This document shows, piece after piece, positions 57,318 to 64,000 of a stretch of DNA of 64,000 bases. Source of the stretch: Poriferisodalis sp965208555 (GTDB taxonomy: Bacteria > Actinomycetota > Acidimicrobiia > Acidimicrobiales > Poriferisodalaceae); the NCBI RefSeq assembly GCF_965208555.1, contig NZ_OZ242342.1, positions 1,922,001 through 1,986,000 of the forward strand, given 5' to 3'. The position numbers were made by a program, and so were the translations under genes. Below the pieces are notes generated by a model. The model worked only from the letters and a program-made list of their open reading frames with translations. It did no database searches and was not told the DNA's origin. Position 1 is the stretch's first letter. Each line of letters opens with the position of its first letter.

Positions 57318-58210
57318 GCGCTGCGCACCTTCTCGGCATCGTCAGCTGGGATCCGGTTCTCACCGGTTACCTGGCCGTCATCATCGGCATCGCCGTGCTG
57401 TGCGGCTCGGTGTATTTGCTGCTGGCCACCAACCTCGGCGTCCGTCTCGGCTTCCTGGTTGCGTGGACCGGTCTGTGGGGCTGGATGCTGCTGATGTCCA
57501 TTGTGTGGTGGGTGTTCGGCATCGGCTGGATCGGCAGCCAGCCCGGTTGGAACGTGCTGCAGGTGACCTCCAGTCCCGCGACCGTGCTGGTCGACGAAGT
57601 GCAGCAGCTCGAGGGCGTTCCGGTCCATCAGTCGCCCCCGGGCTGGATCGAGATCGTCGTCAAGGAGAAGTCGGACGACGACGCGGAGGAGATCGTCGAT
57701 CCCGAGATCGTCCAAGCCCAGGCGTTTGCGGCTGACGCCCGCTCCGCGGCCGATGGGCATGTCGTCTGCGACGATGCCGACCCGCGCCGGCTGCTGGCAG
57801 TGAATTCGTGCTTGTTCTCGGCTGCGGATCAATACAAGACCTACCGGGTGCTGATCCGGGGCGGTGAGCGATACCGGCCCGCGGGCATTCCCGACAACGT
57901 GATCACGCAGTACTTCCTGCCGAGCAGGGGCAAGCCGCACTACGCCGTCGTCCAGATCCAGCCGTACCAGCCGAGAGTCGAGATTGATCCGAACCTCTTC
58001 GGCGACGACGGGAAGATCGTCGTCCCTGCCCCGCAGATCGACGAGAACGAGCCGGTGTACTCGGTGGTGCTGGTGCGCGATCACGGCAGCGTCCGGCTCC
58101 GCCCGGCCCTGCTGACTGTCTTTTCGGCGCTGCTGTTCGGCCTGGGCTGCTATCACCTGCATCGACGGGATCAGGCGATCTGGGCGGTGCGCGAAGCTGC
58201 GGGCCAGTGA
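57314..58210 (+). CDS. Membrane protein of the b6-type complex operon, unknown function
   Basis: 298 residues. Two or three helices are at the N-terminus (about 18-88), a ~170-residue soluble domain with two Cys (VVCDDADPR, VNSCLFS) follows, and a last helix is at about 262-280 (LTVFSALLFGLGCYHLHRRD). The ATG overlaps the cytochrome stop (ATGA). No family recognised; likely an accessory or assembly subunit specific to this lineage. Confidence 0.7.
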   Translation: MSAAHLLGIVSWDPVLTGYLAVIIGIAVLCGSVYLLLATNLGVRLGFLVAWTGLWGWMLLMSIVWWVFGIGWIGSQPGWNVLQVTSSPATVLVDEVQQLEGVPVHQSPPGWIEIVVKEKSDDDAEEIVDPEIVQAQAFAADARSAADGHVVCDDADPRRLLAVNSCLFSAADQYKTYRVLIRGGERYRPAGIPDNVITQYFLPSRGKPHYAVVQIQPYQPRVEIDPNLFGDDGKIVVPAPQIDENEPVYSVVLVRDHGSVRLRPALLTVFSALLFGLGCYHLHRRDQAIWAVREAAGQ

Positions 58211-58279
58211 CGGCTTGTTCGTTCTTGGGCCAGACTGGGACCGGCATCTGATCACCGACGCGCAGAGGGGGTCCGGGGC

Positions 58280-58882
58280 ATGAACAGCGGCTTGGCGGAA
58301 TACCTGCCGGTGCTGGTTCTCGGTGTGCTCGCTGTTCTGTTCGTGCTGGTGAGCATCATTGCGTCGCGGCTGCTGGCGCCGCAGCGCAGCACGAACGCGA
58401 AGCTGGCGTCCTACGAGTGCGGGATCGTCGACCAGGCCGCCATTCCTGAGCGGTTCCCGGTGCGCTTCTACCTGGTCGCGATGCTGTTCATCATGTTCGA
58501 CATCGAGATCGTGTTCCTGTACCCGTGGGCCGTCGCGAACGGCCAGCTCGGTCTCTTCGGATTCATGGCGATGTTGATCTTTGTCGTCATCTTCTTCCTG
58601 TCGTTCGTCTACGAGCTGGCGATGGGTGGGTTGGAGTGGGGTCCGCGCAAGCGCCGCGTCCTGCCACTGCCCCCGGCGAGCCGCAGCGGCGTCCAGGGCG
58701 TGCGCACGGTCGGGCTGACGGGACGTGACCTTGTGCCCGGCGCCGCATTGAGCGGCGCAGAGCAACATGGCGCCGCATTGAGCGGCGCAGAGCAACATGG
58801 CGCCGCATTGAGCGGCGCAGAGCAACATGGCGCCGCATTGAGCGGCGCAGAGCAGCACAGCAGCGGGGCGGCGGCAGGCTGA
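58280..58882 (+). CDS. nuoA: NADH-quinone oxidoreductase subunit A with repetitive C-terminal extension
   Basis: NuoA core (residues 1-126, three helices; KLASYECGIV, PERFPVRFYLVAMLFIMFDI, ELAMGGLEW) is normal. A 74-residue extension follows that other NuoA proteins lack, ending in four perfect or near-perfect copies of GAALSGAEQH encoded by 30-bp tandem repeats. The extension should face the cytoplasm. The stop is next to the nuoB ATG (TGATG). The first gene of the complex I operon visible here. Confidence 0.93.
   Translation: MNSGLAEYLPVLVLGVLAVLFVLVSIIASRLLAPQRSTNAKLASYECGIVDQAAIPERFPVRFYLVAMLFIMFDIEIVFLYPWAVANGQLGLFGFMAMLIFVVIFFLSFVYELAMGGLEWGPRKRRVLPLPPASRSGVQGVRTVGLTGRDLVPGAALSGAEQHGAALSGAEQHGAALSGAEQHGAALSGAEQHSSGAAAG
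58740..58859 (+). repeat. Four 30-bp tandem hairpin repeats at the 3' end of nuoA
   Basis: Units start at 58741, 58771, 58801 and 58831. Each contains GCGCCGC-ATTGA-GCGGCGC, a 7-bp stem with a 5-base loop, plus an 11-base spacer (about AGAGCAACATG). The first three are identical and the fourth differs by one to two bases. They are in frame and encode GAALSGAEQH. Confidence 0.9.
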
Positions 58883-59562
58883 TGGCGGGGATCGACGACC
58901 TCAAGTCGCGTCTCGGCATCGACGACGGTCTCGCCGGGCTCGGCCACAACGTCTTCACGGCGCCGGTGGAGGAGCTGGTGAAGTGGGCGCGTCGACGCAG
59001 CTTGATGCCGGCCACATTCGGGCTCGCCTGTTGCGCCATCGAGATGATGGCGACCGGCACGGCGCACTACGACTTGGCTCGCTTCGGCATGGAGACGTTC
59101 CGAGCCTCGCCTCGCCAAGCCGACCTGATGATCGTGGCGGGCCGTGTCAGTCAGAAGATGGCACCGGTTTTGCGCCAGATCTATGACCAGATGATGGAGC
59201 CCAAGTGGGTCCTGTCGATGGGGGTGTGTGCGTCCAGCGGGGGGATGTTCAACAACTACGCGATCGTGCAGGGCGTCGACCAGGTTGTGCCGGTCGATAT
59301 GTATGCACCCGGCTGCCCGCCCGGTCCCGAGACGCTGCTGCATGCGATCCTCGCGCTGCACGAGAAGATCCGCACCGGTGAGCTGACCCAGCGCCGCGCT
59401 GAGCGCGGCGGAGGCGCTGCGGTGGACCTGGCGGCACATGGAGTGCCGCAATCGAGCAAGGCGGCACATGGAGTGCCGCAATCGGGTCTGGCGGCACATG
59501 GAGTGCCGCAATCAGGCACGGCCGCAGATGAAGCGCCGCAATCAGGCACGGCGGCGCGCTGA
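58882..59562 (+). CDS. nuoB: NADH-quinone oxidoreductase subunit B with repetitive C-terminal extension
   Basis: NuoB holds cluster N2, the last iron-sulfur centre before quinone. Ligands Cys50, Cys51, Cys116 and Cys145 are present (FGLACCAIEMMATG, MGVCASSGG, APGCPPGPE). The normal protein ends near residue 170; the extra ~55 residues contain four imperfect copies of LAAHGVPQSG encoded by 30-bp repeats. Overlaps nuoC by one base. Confidence 0.95.
   Translation: MAGIDDLKSRLGIDDGLAGLGHNVFTAPVEELVKWARRRSLMPATFGLACCAIEMMATGTAHYDLARFGMETFRASPRQADLMIVAGRVSQKMAPVLRQIYDQMMEPKWVLSMGVCASSGGMFNNYAIVQGVDQVVPVDMYAPGCPPGPETLLHAILALHEKIRTGELTQRRAERGGGAAVDLAAHGVPQSSKAAHGVPQSGLAAHGVPQSGTAADEAPQSGTAAR
59431..59550 (+). 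repeat. Four 30-bp tandem hairpin repeats at the 3' end of nuoB
   Basis: Units start at 59431, 59461, 59491 and 59521. Each has GCGGCAC-ATGGA-GTGCCGC (7-bp stem, 5-base loop) and an 11-base spacer; the fourth unit is degenerate. Period, stem length and loop length equal those of the nuoA repeats, but the stems differ with compensating changes. Confidence 0.9.
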
Positions 59563-60092
59563 TGGCCGACGAGGGCGTAGCAGCCGACGACGCCGCGCCA
59601 GCGACAGAAATCGCTGAGCAGCCGACCATGTTCGGCGTGCCGTGCACTGACGAGCGTGGACAGCAGGTGCTGTATCCGAGCCGTGACGAGTACCTCGATG
59701 TACTCGGCATGGCCGCCGCTGACGGCTTCGAGCTGTGCGTTGACGTGTGCGCTGTGGACGGGCTCACGAATCGCAGCCGTACGGTACCGCCCGGCATCGA
59801 GCCGGAACGTTTCGAAGTGGTGGTGAACCTGCTGGATCTCCGTGGCCGCCGCCGGCTGCGCATTCGCACCCAAGTCCCGGCCGATGACCCGCAGGTGCCC
59901 TCTGCCGTCGGCCTGTACCCGGGTGCTGAGGCGCCCGAGCGAGAGGCGGCCGACCTGTTCGGCATCAGCTTCAGCGACCATCCCGATCCCAGCCGCATTC
60001 TCATGCCGCCGGACTGGGATGGACATCCGCTGCGCAAGGACTACGCCATCGGCGCCATCCCGGTGCAGTTCAAGGCGGTCGAAGGCCGATGA
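59562..60092 (+). CDS. nuoC: NADH-quinone oxidoreductase subunit C
   Basis: 176 residues. FELCVDVCAVDGLT, RFEVVVNLLDLRGRRRLRIR, VPSAVGLYPGAEAPEREAAD, LFGISFSDHPDPSRILMP and DWDGHPLRKDYAI follow the family 30-kDa subunit pattern. It is a separate gene, not fused to nuoD as in some bacteria. Overlaps nuoB by one base and nuoD by four. Confidence 0.94.
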   Translation: MADEGVAADDAAPATEIAEQPTMFGVPCTDERGQQVLYPSRDEYLDVLGMAAADGFELCVDVCAVDGLTNRSRTVPPGIEPERFEVVVNLLDLRGRRRLRIRTQVPADDPQVPSAVGLYPGAEAPEREAADLFGISFSDHPDPSRILMPPDWDGHPLRKDYAIGAIPVQFKAVEGR

Positions 60093-61378
60093 GCGCTGCA
60101 ACGGCCGCCGCAATCTGCCGACCGACGGACGCCGTGCTGCGCATCTCCGAAGAGGAGGCGTTGGATGCAGCGGTCGTCGAAGATGACGTCGAGGCCGTCG
60201 CAGCAGCACCCGACGACGGGCCGATGCTCATCAACATGGGCCCGCAGCACCCGTCCACCCACGGCGTGCTGCGCATCGCAATGGAACTGCAGGGCGAGAC
60301 GGTGCTGCGCTCCAAGCCGATCATCGGCTACCTGCACACGGGAATGGAGAAGACCGCCGAGGACCTCACGTTCCTGCAGGGGCCGACGAACGTCACCCGC
60401 ATGGACTACGCCTCGCCCCTGTTCACCGAGCTGGTGTTCTGCCTCGCCGTCGAAAATCTGCTGGAAACGGAGATCCCGCCGCGGGCGACGTGGATCCGCA
60501 TGCTGATGTGCGAGCTGAACCGCATGAGCTCGCACCTGCTGTTCCTGGCGACGAACGGCATGGATCTCGGCGCCGTCGGGATGATGCTGTACGGCTGGCG
60601 AGAGCGCGAGGAGATCCTGCGGTTCTTCGAGAGCGTCACCGGCTTGCGGATGAACCACAACTACATCCGTCCCGGCGGCGTGGCGGCCGATTTGCCCGAC
60701 GGCTGGCAGGACGACGTGGAGCACATCCTGGCGGTGCTGCCCGACCGGCTTGAGCAGTTCGACACCTTGATGACCGGCCAGCCGATCTGGCGAGACCGCA
60801 CCCAGGGCGTCGGCGTCATCACCGCCGACGAGGCCATCGCCATGTCGGCCACCGGGCCGCTGCTGCGCAGCACCGGCGAGGCGTGGGACCTGCGCCGCAC
60901 CATGCCGTACCTGGCCTACGACGAGGTGGATTTCGACGTCGTGGTCGGCGCCTACGGCGACACGTTCGACCGGTACTCCATCCGGCTGAACGAGATCCGG
61001 GAGTCGATGCGCATCGTCGCCCAGTGCCTGGACAAGATGCCCAAGGGTCCCTACCGCACAGAGGACCGCAAGGTCACGCCGCCGCCGCGGGCGCGCATCG
61101 ACGAGTCGATGGAAGCGCTGATTCACCACTTCAAGATCTTCACCGAAGGGTTCCGGGTGCCGGCCGGCGAGACGTATGTGGCGGTCGAGTCGCCGCGCGG
61201 AGAGCTGGGCTGCTATCTGGTTTCCGACGGCGGGCCCAAGCCGCAGCGGGTGCACATCCGGGCGCCCTCGTTCGTCAACCTGCAGAGCCTGCCGCATCTG
61301 ATGTACGGCGGCCTGCTGGCCGACGCCATCGCCATCATCTCCTCCGTCGACCCGATCATGGGGGAGGTCGACAGATAA
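60089..61378 (+). CDS. nuoD: NADH-quinone oxidoreductase subunit D
   Basis: 429 residues with a ~45-residue acidic N-terminal extension. The 49-kDa core has NMGPQHPSTHGVLRIAMELQ, IGYLHTGMEKTAEDLTFLQG, MLMCELNRMSSHLLFL and a C-terminal SVDPIMGEVDR (the quinone-site Asp). It lines the quinone cavity with NuoB. ATG start overlapping nuoC. Confidence 0.95.
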   Translation: MSAATAAAICRPTDAVLRISEEEALDAAVVEDDVEAVAAAPDDGPMLINMGPQHPSTHGVLRIAMELQGETVLRSKPIIGYLHTGMEKTAEDLTFLQGPTNVTRMDYASPLFTELVFCLAVENLLETEIPPRATWIRMLMCELNRMSSHLLFLATNGMDLGAVGMMLYGWREREEILRFFESVTGLRMNHNYIRPGGVAADLPDGWQDDVEHILAVLPDRLEQFDTLMTGQPIWRDRTQGVGVITADEAIAMSATGPLLRSTGEAWDLRRTMPYLAYDEVDFDVVVGAYGDTFDRYSIRLNEIRESMRIVAQCLDKMPKGPYRTEDRKVTPPPRARIDESMEALIHHFKIFTEGFRVPAGETYVAVESPRGELGCYLVSDGGPKPQRVHIRAPSFVNLQSLPHLMYGGLLADAIAIISSVDPIMGEVDR

Positions 61379-61998
61379 TGACCTTCTTCAGTGAGGAGAA
61401 CCGCTTGCTGGCGCGCGAGATCATCGGCCGCTATCCCAAGCGCCGGTCGGCCATGATCCCCCTCTTGCACGTTGCACAGGCACAGGCCGGCTGGGTGTCT
61501 CCCGAGGCCATGGTGGAGATTGCCGAACTCGTCGACACAACGCCCGCCGAGGTGCTGGGTACCTGCTCGTTCTACGAGATGTTCAAGCGCGAACCCGTCG
61601 GCAAGTACCTGGTGAACATCTGCGCCACCATGTCGTGTGCGCTCGCCGGCGCGGCAGAGCTGATGGAACATGCGGAGGAGCGCTTGGGCGTGCGCGCCGG
61701 CGGCACCACCCCTGACGGCTTGTTCACGCTGGCTTCTGCGGAATGCCAGGCCGCCTGCACCGAGGCTCCGTGCCTGCAGGTGAACTACCGCTACCGCTAC
61801 CGGGTCGACGCTGAGAGCTTCGACCAGCTCGTCGACGACCTCGCTGCAGGTGCCCTCGACGGCGAGATCCCGCCGCACGGCGTCACTGCGCGCATACGGC
61901 AGCGCATTCCGGCCGACCGGGCAGTTGGCGCCGTCCCGCCCGAAGAGGTCAACGAGGAGCCCGTGTGGCTGGCCGTTGCAGACGGGGTGTCCAGCTGA
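61378..61998 (+). CDS. nuoE: NADH-quinone oxidoreductase subunit E
   Basis: 206 residues. KRRSAMIPLLHVAQAQAGWV and EVLGTCSFYEMFKREPVGKY lead into a thioredoxin-like 2Fe-2S domain with CATMSC and ECQAAC (four ligands, cluster N1a). The ATG shares a base with the nuoD TAA. A ~50-residue C-terminal tail is longer than usual. Confidence 0.95.
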   Translation: MTFFSEENRLLAREIIGRYPKRRSAMIPLLHVAQAQAGWVSPEAMVEIAELVDTTPAEVLGTCSFYEMFKREPVGKYLVNICATMSCALAGAAELMEHAEERLGVRAGGTTPDGLFTLASAECQAACTEAPCLQVNYRYRYRVDAESFDQLVDDLAAGALDGEIPPHGVTARIRQRIPADRAVGAVPPEEVNEEPVWLAVADGVSS

Positions 61999-63464
61999 TG
62001 GCGTCGTACACGATTCCCCACGCGCCCGGCTTCGTGGCCAACGATGCGCCTCGCATCGTCACCGAGCGATTCGATCATGCCGACAGCTACACCCTCGAGC
62101 GGTATCTGGCCACCGGCGGTTACGAGGGCTTGCGCGCCGCGCTCGAGCGCTCGCCGGCCGACGTCCACAGCGAAGTACGCGATGCCACCCTGCTCGGGCG
62201 CGGCGGCGCCGGATTCCCGGCAGGCGTGAAGTGGGGTTTCTGCCCGCCAGGGGTGTGGCCCCGCTATCTCGTCGTGAACGGCGACGAGTCCGAGCCGGGC
62301 ACCTACAAGGACCGCCTGCTGATGGAGCTGGACCCGCACCAGCTCATCGAGGGGTGCCTCATCGCTTGCTACGCGGTCGGGCTGTCGCAGTGCTTCCTGT
62401 ACATCCGCGGCGAGATGGCCGTTGCGCAGGAGCGTGTGGCGCAGGCCCTCAATGAGGCCTACGACGCCGGCTGGGTGGGCCGCAATATCTGCGGCACCGA
62501 CTTCTCGGTCGACATCGTGTTGCACTGGGGCGCCGGCGCGTATGTCGTCGGAGAGGAAACGGCCCTCATCGAGAGCCTGGAAGGCAATCGCGGCATGCCG
62601 CGGCTCAAGCCCCCCTACTTCCCTGCGGCGATCGGGCTGTACGGCCAGCCGACCATCGTGAACAACGTCGAGACCCTGGCGAACCTGCCGTGGATCATGC
62701 GCAATGGCGCTGCGGCATTCACGGCCATCGGCACGCCCACCTCGCCGGGCACGCGCATGATCGCGGTCAGCGGTCACGTTCAACGCCCCGGCGTGTACGA
62801 GATCACCAACGGCACTACCACGTTCCGTGATCTCATCTATGGCGAGGACTACTGCGGCGGCCTGCGTCCCGGCCGGGAGCTGAAGGCGTTCGTGCCCGGC
62901 GGCGGCTCAGCCCCGTGGTTCACCCCGGCACAGCTCGACCTTCCCTTCGAGGCCTCCGAAGTGGGCCCGCAGGGCTCGATGCTGGGCTCGGGCGCGGTGA
63001 TGGTGATGGACGACACCACCGACATCCCCGCCGCGGCGCTGACGTTGACCAAGTTCTATGCGCACGAGTCATGCGGCAAGTGCGTGCCGTGCCGGGAGGG
63101 GGCTACCTGGCTGGAGCGAGTGCTGCGGCGCGTGTGCGATGGCACGGGCACACCACGTGATCTCGAAGTGCTGCTCGAGGTCGGCGCTTCGATCAGCCCG
63201 GGAGACTTCCCTCACGCCGCGGTTCCCGAACGAGGCCTCGAGGCGAAGCCGTTCCCATACCAGATGACCACCATCTGCTTTGTGGGACCGTCCGCGTTCG
63301 CGCCTCTGCACTCGGCCATGACGTTGTTCCCCGAGGAGTTCGAGGCCCGGGTGGCCCCGAACGCGCATCTCGAGAACGGGCTGCTTGGCAGCCCAGCATC
63401 TGGCACCGGGCCGTCCCACGGCCCGGCATCAAGCTCGGTGTCGGAGGTGTCCATCCGTGTCTGA
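61998..63464 (+). CDS. nuoF: NADH-quinone oxidoreductase subunit F (NADH/FMN/N3 subunit)
   Basis: 488 residues. GRGGAGFPAGVKWGFCP and VNGDESEPGTYKDRLLMELD form the FMN/NADH site, GAGAYVVGEETALIESLEGN follows, and cluster N3 is at ESCGKCVPCREGATWLERVL plus the distal Cys in MTTICFVG. After the normal end (MTLFPEEFEARVA) there is a Ser/Pro/Gly-rich tail of about 35 residues whose DNA contains a 9-bp hairpin. Overlaps nuoE by one base and nuoG by eight. Confidence 0.95.
   Translation: MASYTIPHAPGFVANDAPRIVTERFDHADSYTLERYLATGGYEGLRAALERSPADVHSEVRDATLLGRGGAGFPAGVKWGFCPPGVWPRYLVVNGDESEPGTYKDRLLMELDPHQLIEGCLIACYAVGLSQCFLYIRGEMAVAQERVAQALNEAYDAGWVGRNICGTDFSVDIVLHWGAGAYVVGEETALIESLEGNRGMPRLKPPYFPAAIGLYGQPTIVNNVETLANLPWIMRNGAAAFTAIGTPTSPGTRMIAVSGHVQRPGVYEITNGTTTFRDLIYGEDYCGGLRPGRELKAFVPGGGSAPWFTPAQLDLPFEASEVGPQGSMLGSGAVMVMDDTTDIPAAALTLTKFYAHESCGKCVPCREGATWLERVLRRVCDGTGTPRDLEVLLEVGASISPGDFPHAAVPERGLEAKPFPYQMTTICFVGPSAFAPLHSAMTLFPEEFEARVAPNAHLENGLLGSPASGTGPSHGPASSSVSEVSIRV
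63406..63426 (+). repeat. 9-bp hairpin in the 3' extension of nuoF
   Basis: CCGGGCCGT-CCC-ACGGCCCGG, a perfect 9-bp stem with a three-base loop. It lies within the tail-coding part of nuoF, about 40 bases before the stop. Confidence 0.7.
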
Positions 63465-64000
63465 CACAGCGCCTGCTGAAGCTGCACCGAGCACCGTCGA
63501 GGTGACGATCGACGGCGTTGCATTCGATGCACGACCGGGCGAACTCGTCATCGCAGCGGCGGAGCGTGCCGGAGTGCACATCCCGCGCTTCTGTTACCAC
63601 GAGCGGATGAGCTCGGTCGGCATGTGCCGCATGTGCCTTGTCGAGATCGACACCGGCCGCGGGCCTCAACTGCAGGCATCCTGCATGGTCCCGGTCTCAC
63701 CGCAGATGGTGGTGGACACCACCAGCGAGCGCACGCAGCGGGCGCAGGAGGGCGTGCTCGAGCTGCTGCTCATCAACCATCCGCTGGACTGCCCGGTCTG
63801 CGACAAGGGCGGCGAGTGCCCACTGCAGGACCAGACCATGGCCTACGGCCCGGGCGAGTCCAGGTTCGTGGAGGAAAAGCGGCACTTCCAAAAGCCCATC
63901 CCCATCTCCGACCTGGTCCACCTCGACCGGGAACGCTGCATCCTGTGCGACCGCTGCACCCGGTTCGCTGACGAGGTTGCGGGCGATCCGCTCATCGACT
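63457..64000 (+). CDS. nuoG: NADH-quinone oxidoreductase subunit G (3' truncated by window edge)
   Basis: The visible 181 residues start at GTG 63457 (VSDTAPAEAAPSTVEVTIDG). They contain the 2Fe-2S cluster N1b (RFCYHERMSSVGMCRMCLVE and a later Cys in QASCMVP), then the His-Cys3 N5 motif in NHPLDCPVCDKGGECPLQDQ and the start of the 4Fe-4S region RERCILCDRCTRFADEVAGD. The molybdopterin-like remainder lies beyond the window. Overlaps nuoF by eight bases. Confidence 0.93.
   Translation, partial: MSDTAPAEAAPSTVEVTIDGVAFDARPGELVIAAAERAGVHIPRFCYHERMSSVGMCRMCLVEIDTGRGPQLQASCMVPVSPQMVVDTTSERTQRAQEGVLELLLINHPLDCPVCDKGGECPLQDQTMAYGPGESRFVEEKRHFQKPIPISDLVHLDRERCILCDRCTRFADEVAGDPLID

Noticed and set aside
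57179..58858. Open frame of 559 codons on the minus strand, starting with repeated MLLCAAQCGA units
   Set aside because: Antisense of the nuoA repeats and neighbouring genes; the repeats explain the start and nothing else supports coding.
58609..59511. Open frame of 300 codons on the minus strand with RLRHSMCRQ-like repeats
   Set aside because: Antisense of nuoB and its 30-bp repeats.
58740..59550. Possible CRISPR arrays at the nuoA and nuoB 3' ends
   Set aside because: Units are directly abutting 30-bp repeats without unique spacers and are in frame with coding sequence.

Overview
The window is GC-rich and densely coded. It looks like a chromosomal segment of an actinobacterium, most likely class Acidimicrobiia. 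The lineage call is inference. It rests on a WhiB regulator, a mycothiol-type glycosyltransferase (MshA) paired with a YbjN-domain protein, a ClpS/DUF2017 pair, an LLM-class (F420-type) oxidoreductase, a caa3-type oxidase and a split cytochrome b. No rRNA, CRISPR array or complete prophage is visible. Both ends cut genes: purL on the left and nuoG on the right.

Layout. 1-6.5 kb: purL-purF-purM, then an ACT-domain malic enzyme and a 29-bp inverted repeat. 6.5-12.4 kb: tRNA-Phe and tRNA-Asp, a YcaQ-like protein, ribosomal proteins L33 and L28, an LLM oxidoreductase, a NUDIX hydrolase and a two-component system. 12.4-16.5 kb: an accessory island with a secreted Pro-rich/fibronectin-III protein, a broken second copy of its C-terminus, two tiny membrane proteins and a beheaded serine recombinase abutting tRNA-Glu. 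16.6-27.1 kb: DUF2017, clpS, heme A and heme O synthases, then a cytochrome oxidase cluster. 27.1-30.7 kb: a selenoprotein gene read through an in-frame TGA, with an NCS2 permease fused to an ATPase-like domain. 30.8-44 kb: serS, a tlpA-ccdA-hydrolase-crcB-crcB operon, whiB, housekeeping hydrolases, orn, a potassium channel, dut, tRNA-Lys, mshA and ybjN. 44-50.3 kb: proC, a SAM-hydrolase-family gene and hemA-hemC-hemD-hemL. 50.3-58.2 kb: a geranylgeranyl-reductase-like flavoprotein, an anchored cytochrome c and a b6-type cytochrome complex with a ferredoxin gene. 58.3-64 kb: nuoA-G.

Much of the window is one respiratory economy. NuoA-G would feed quinone, the b/Rieske/cytochrome c complex would oxidise quinol, and the caa3 oxidase would reduce oxygen. 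The hem genes plus ctaA and ctaB supply heme and heme A, and TlpA/CcdA could keep apocytochrome cysteines reduced.

The most unusual items are four. (1) Directly upstream of the real oxidase genes lie close paralogs of oxidase subunits I and III in which every heme and copper ligand of subunit I has been replaced. (2) A UGSC-type selenoprotein has its Sec codon followed by a SECIS-like hairpin. (3) nuoA and nuoB carry in-frame 30-bp hairpin repeats at their 3' ends with the same geometry but different, compensated stems. (4) A quinol-cytochrome c complex has a two-cluster ferredoxin gene inside its operon.
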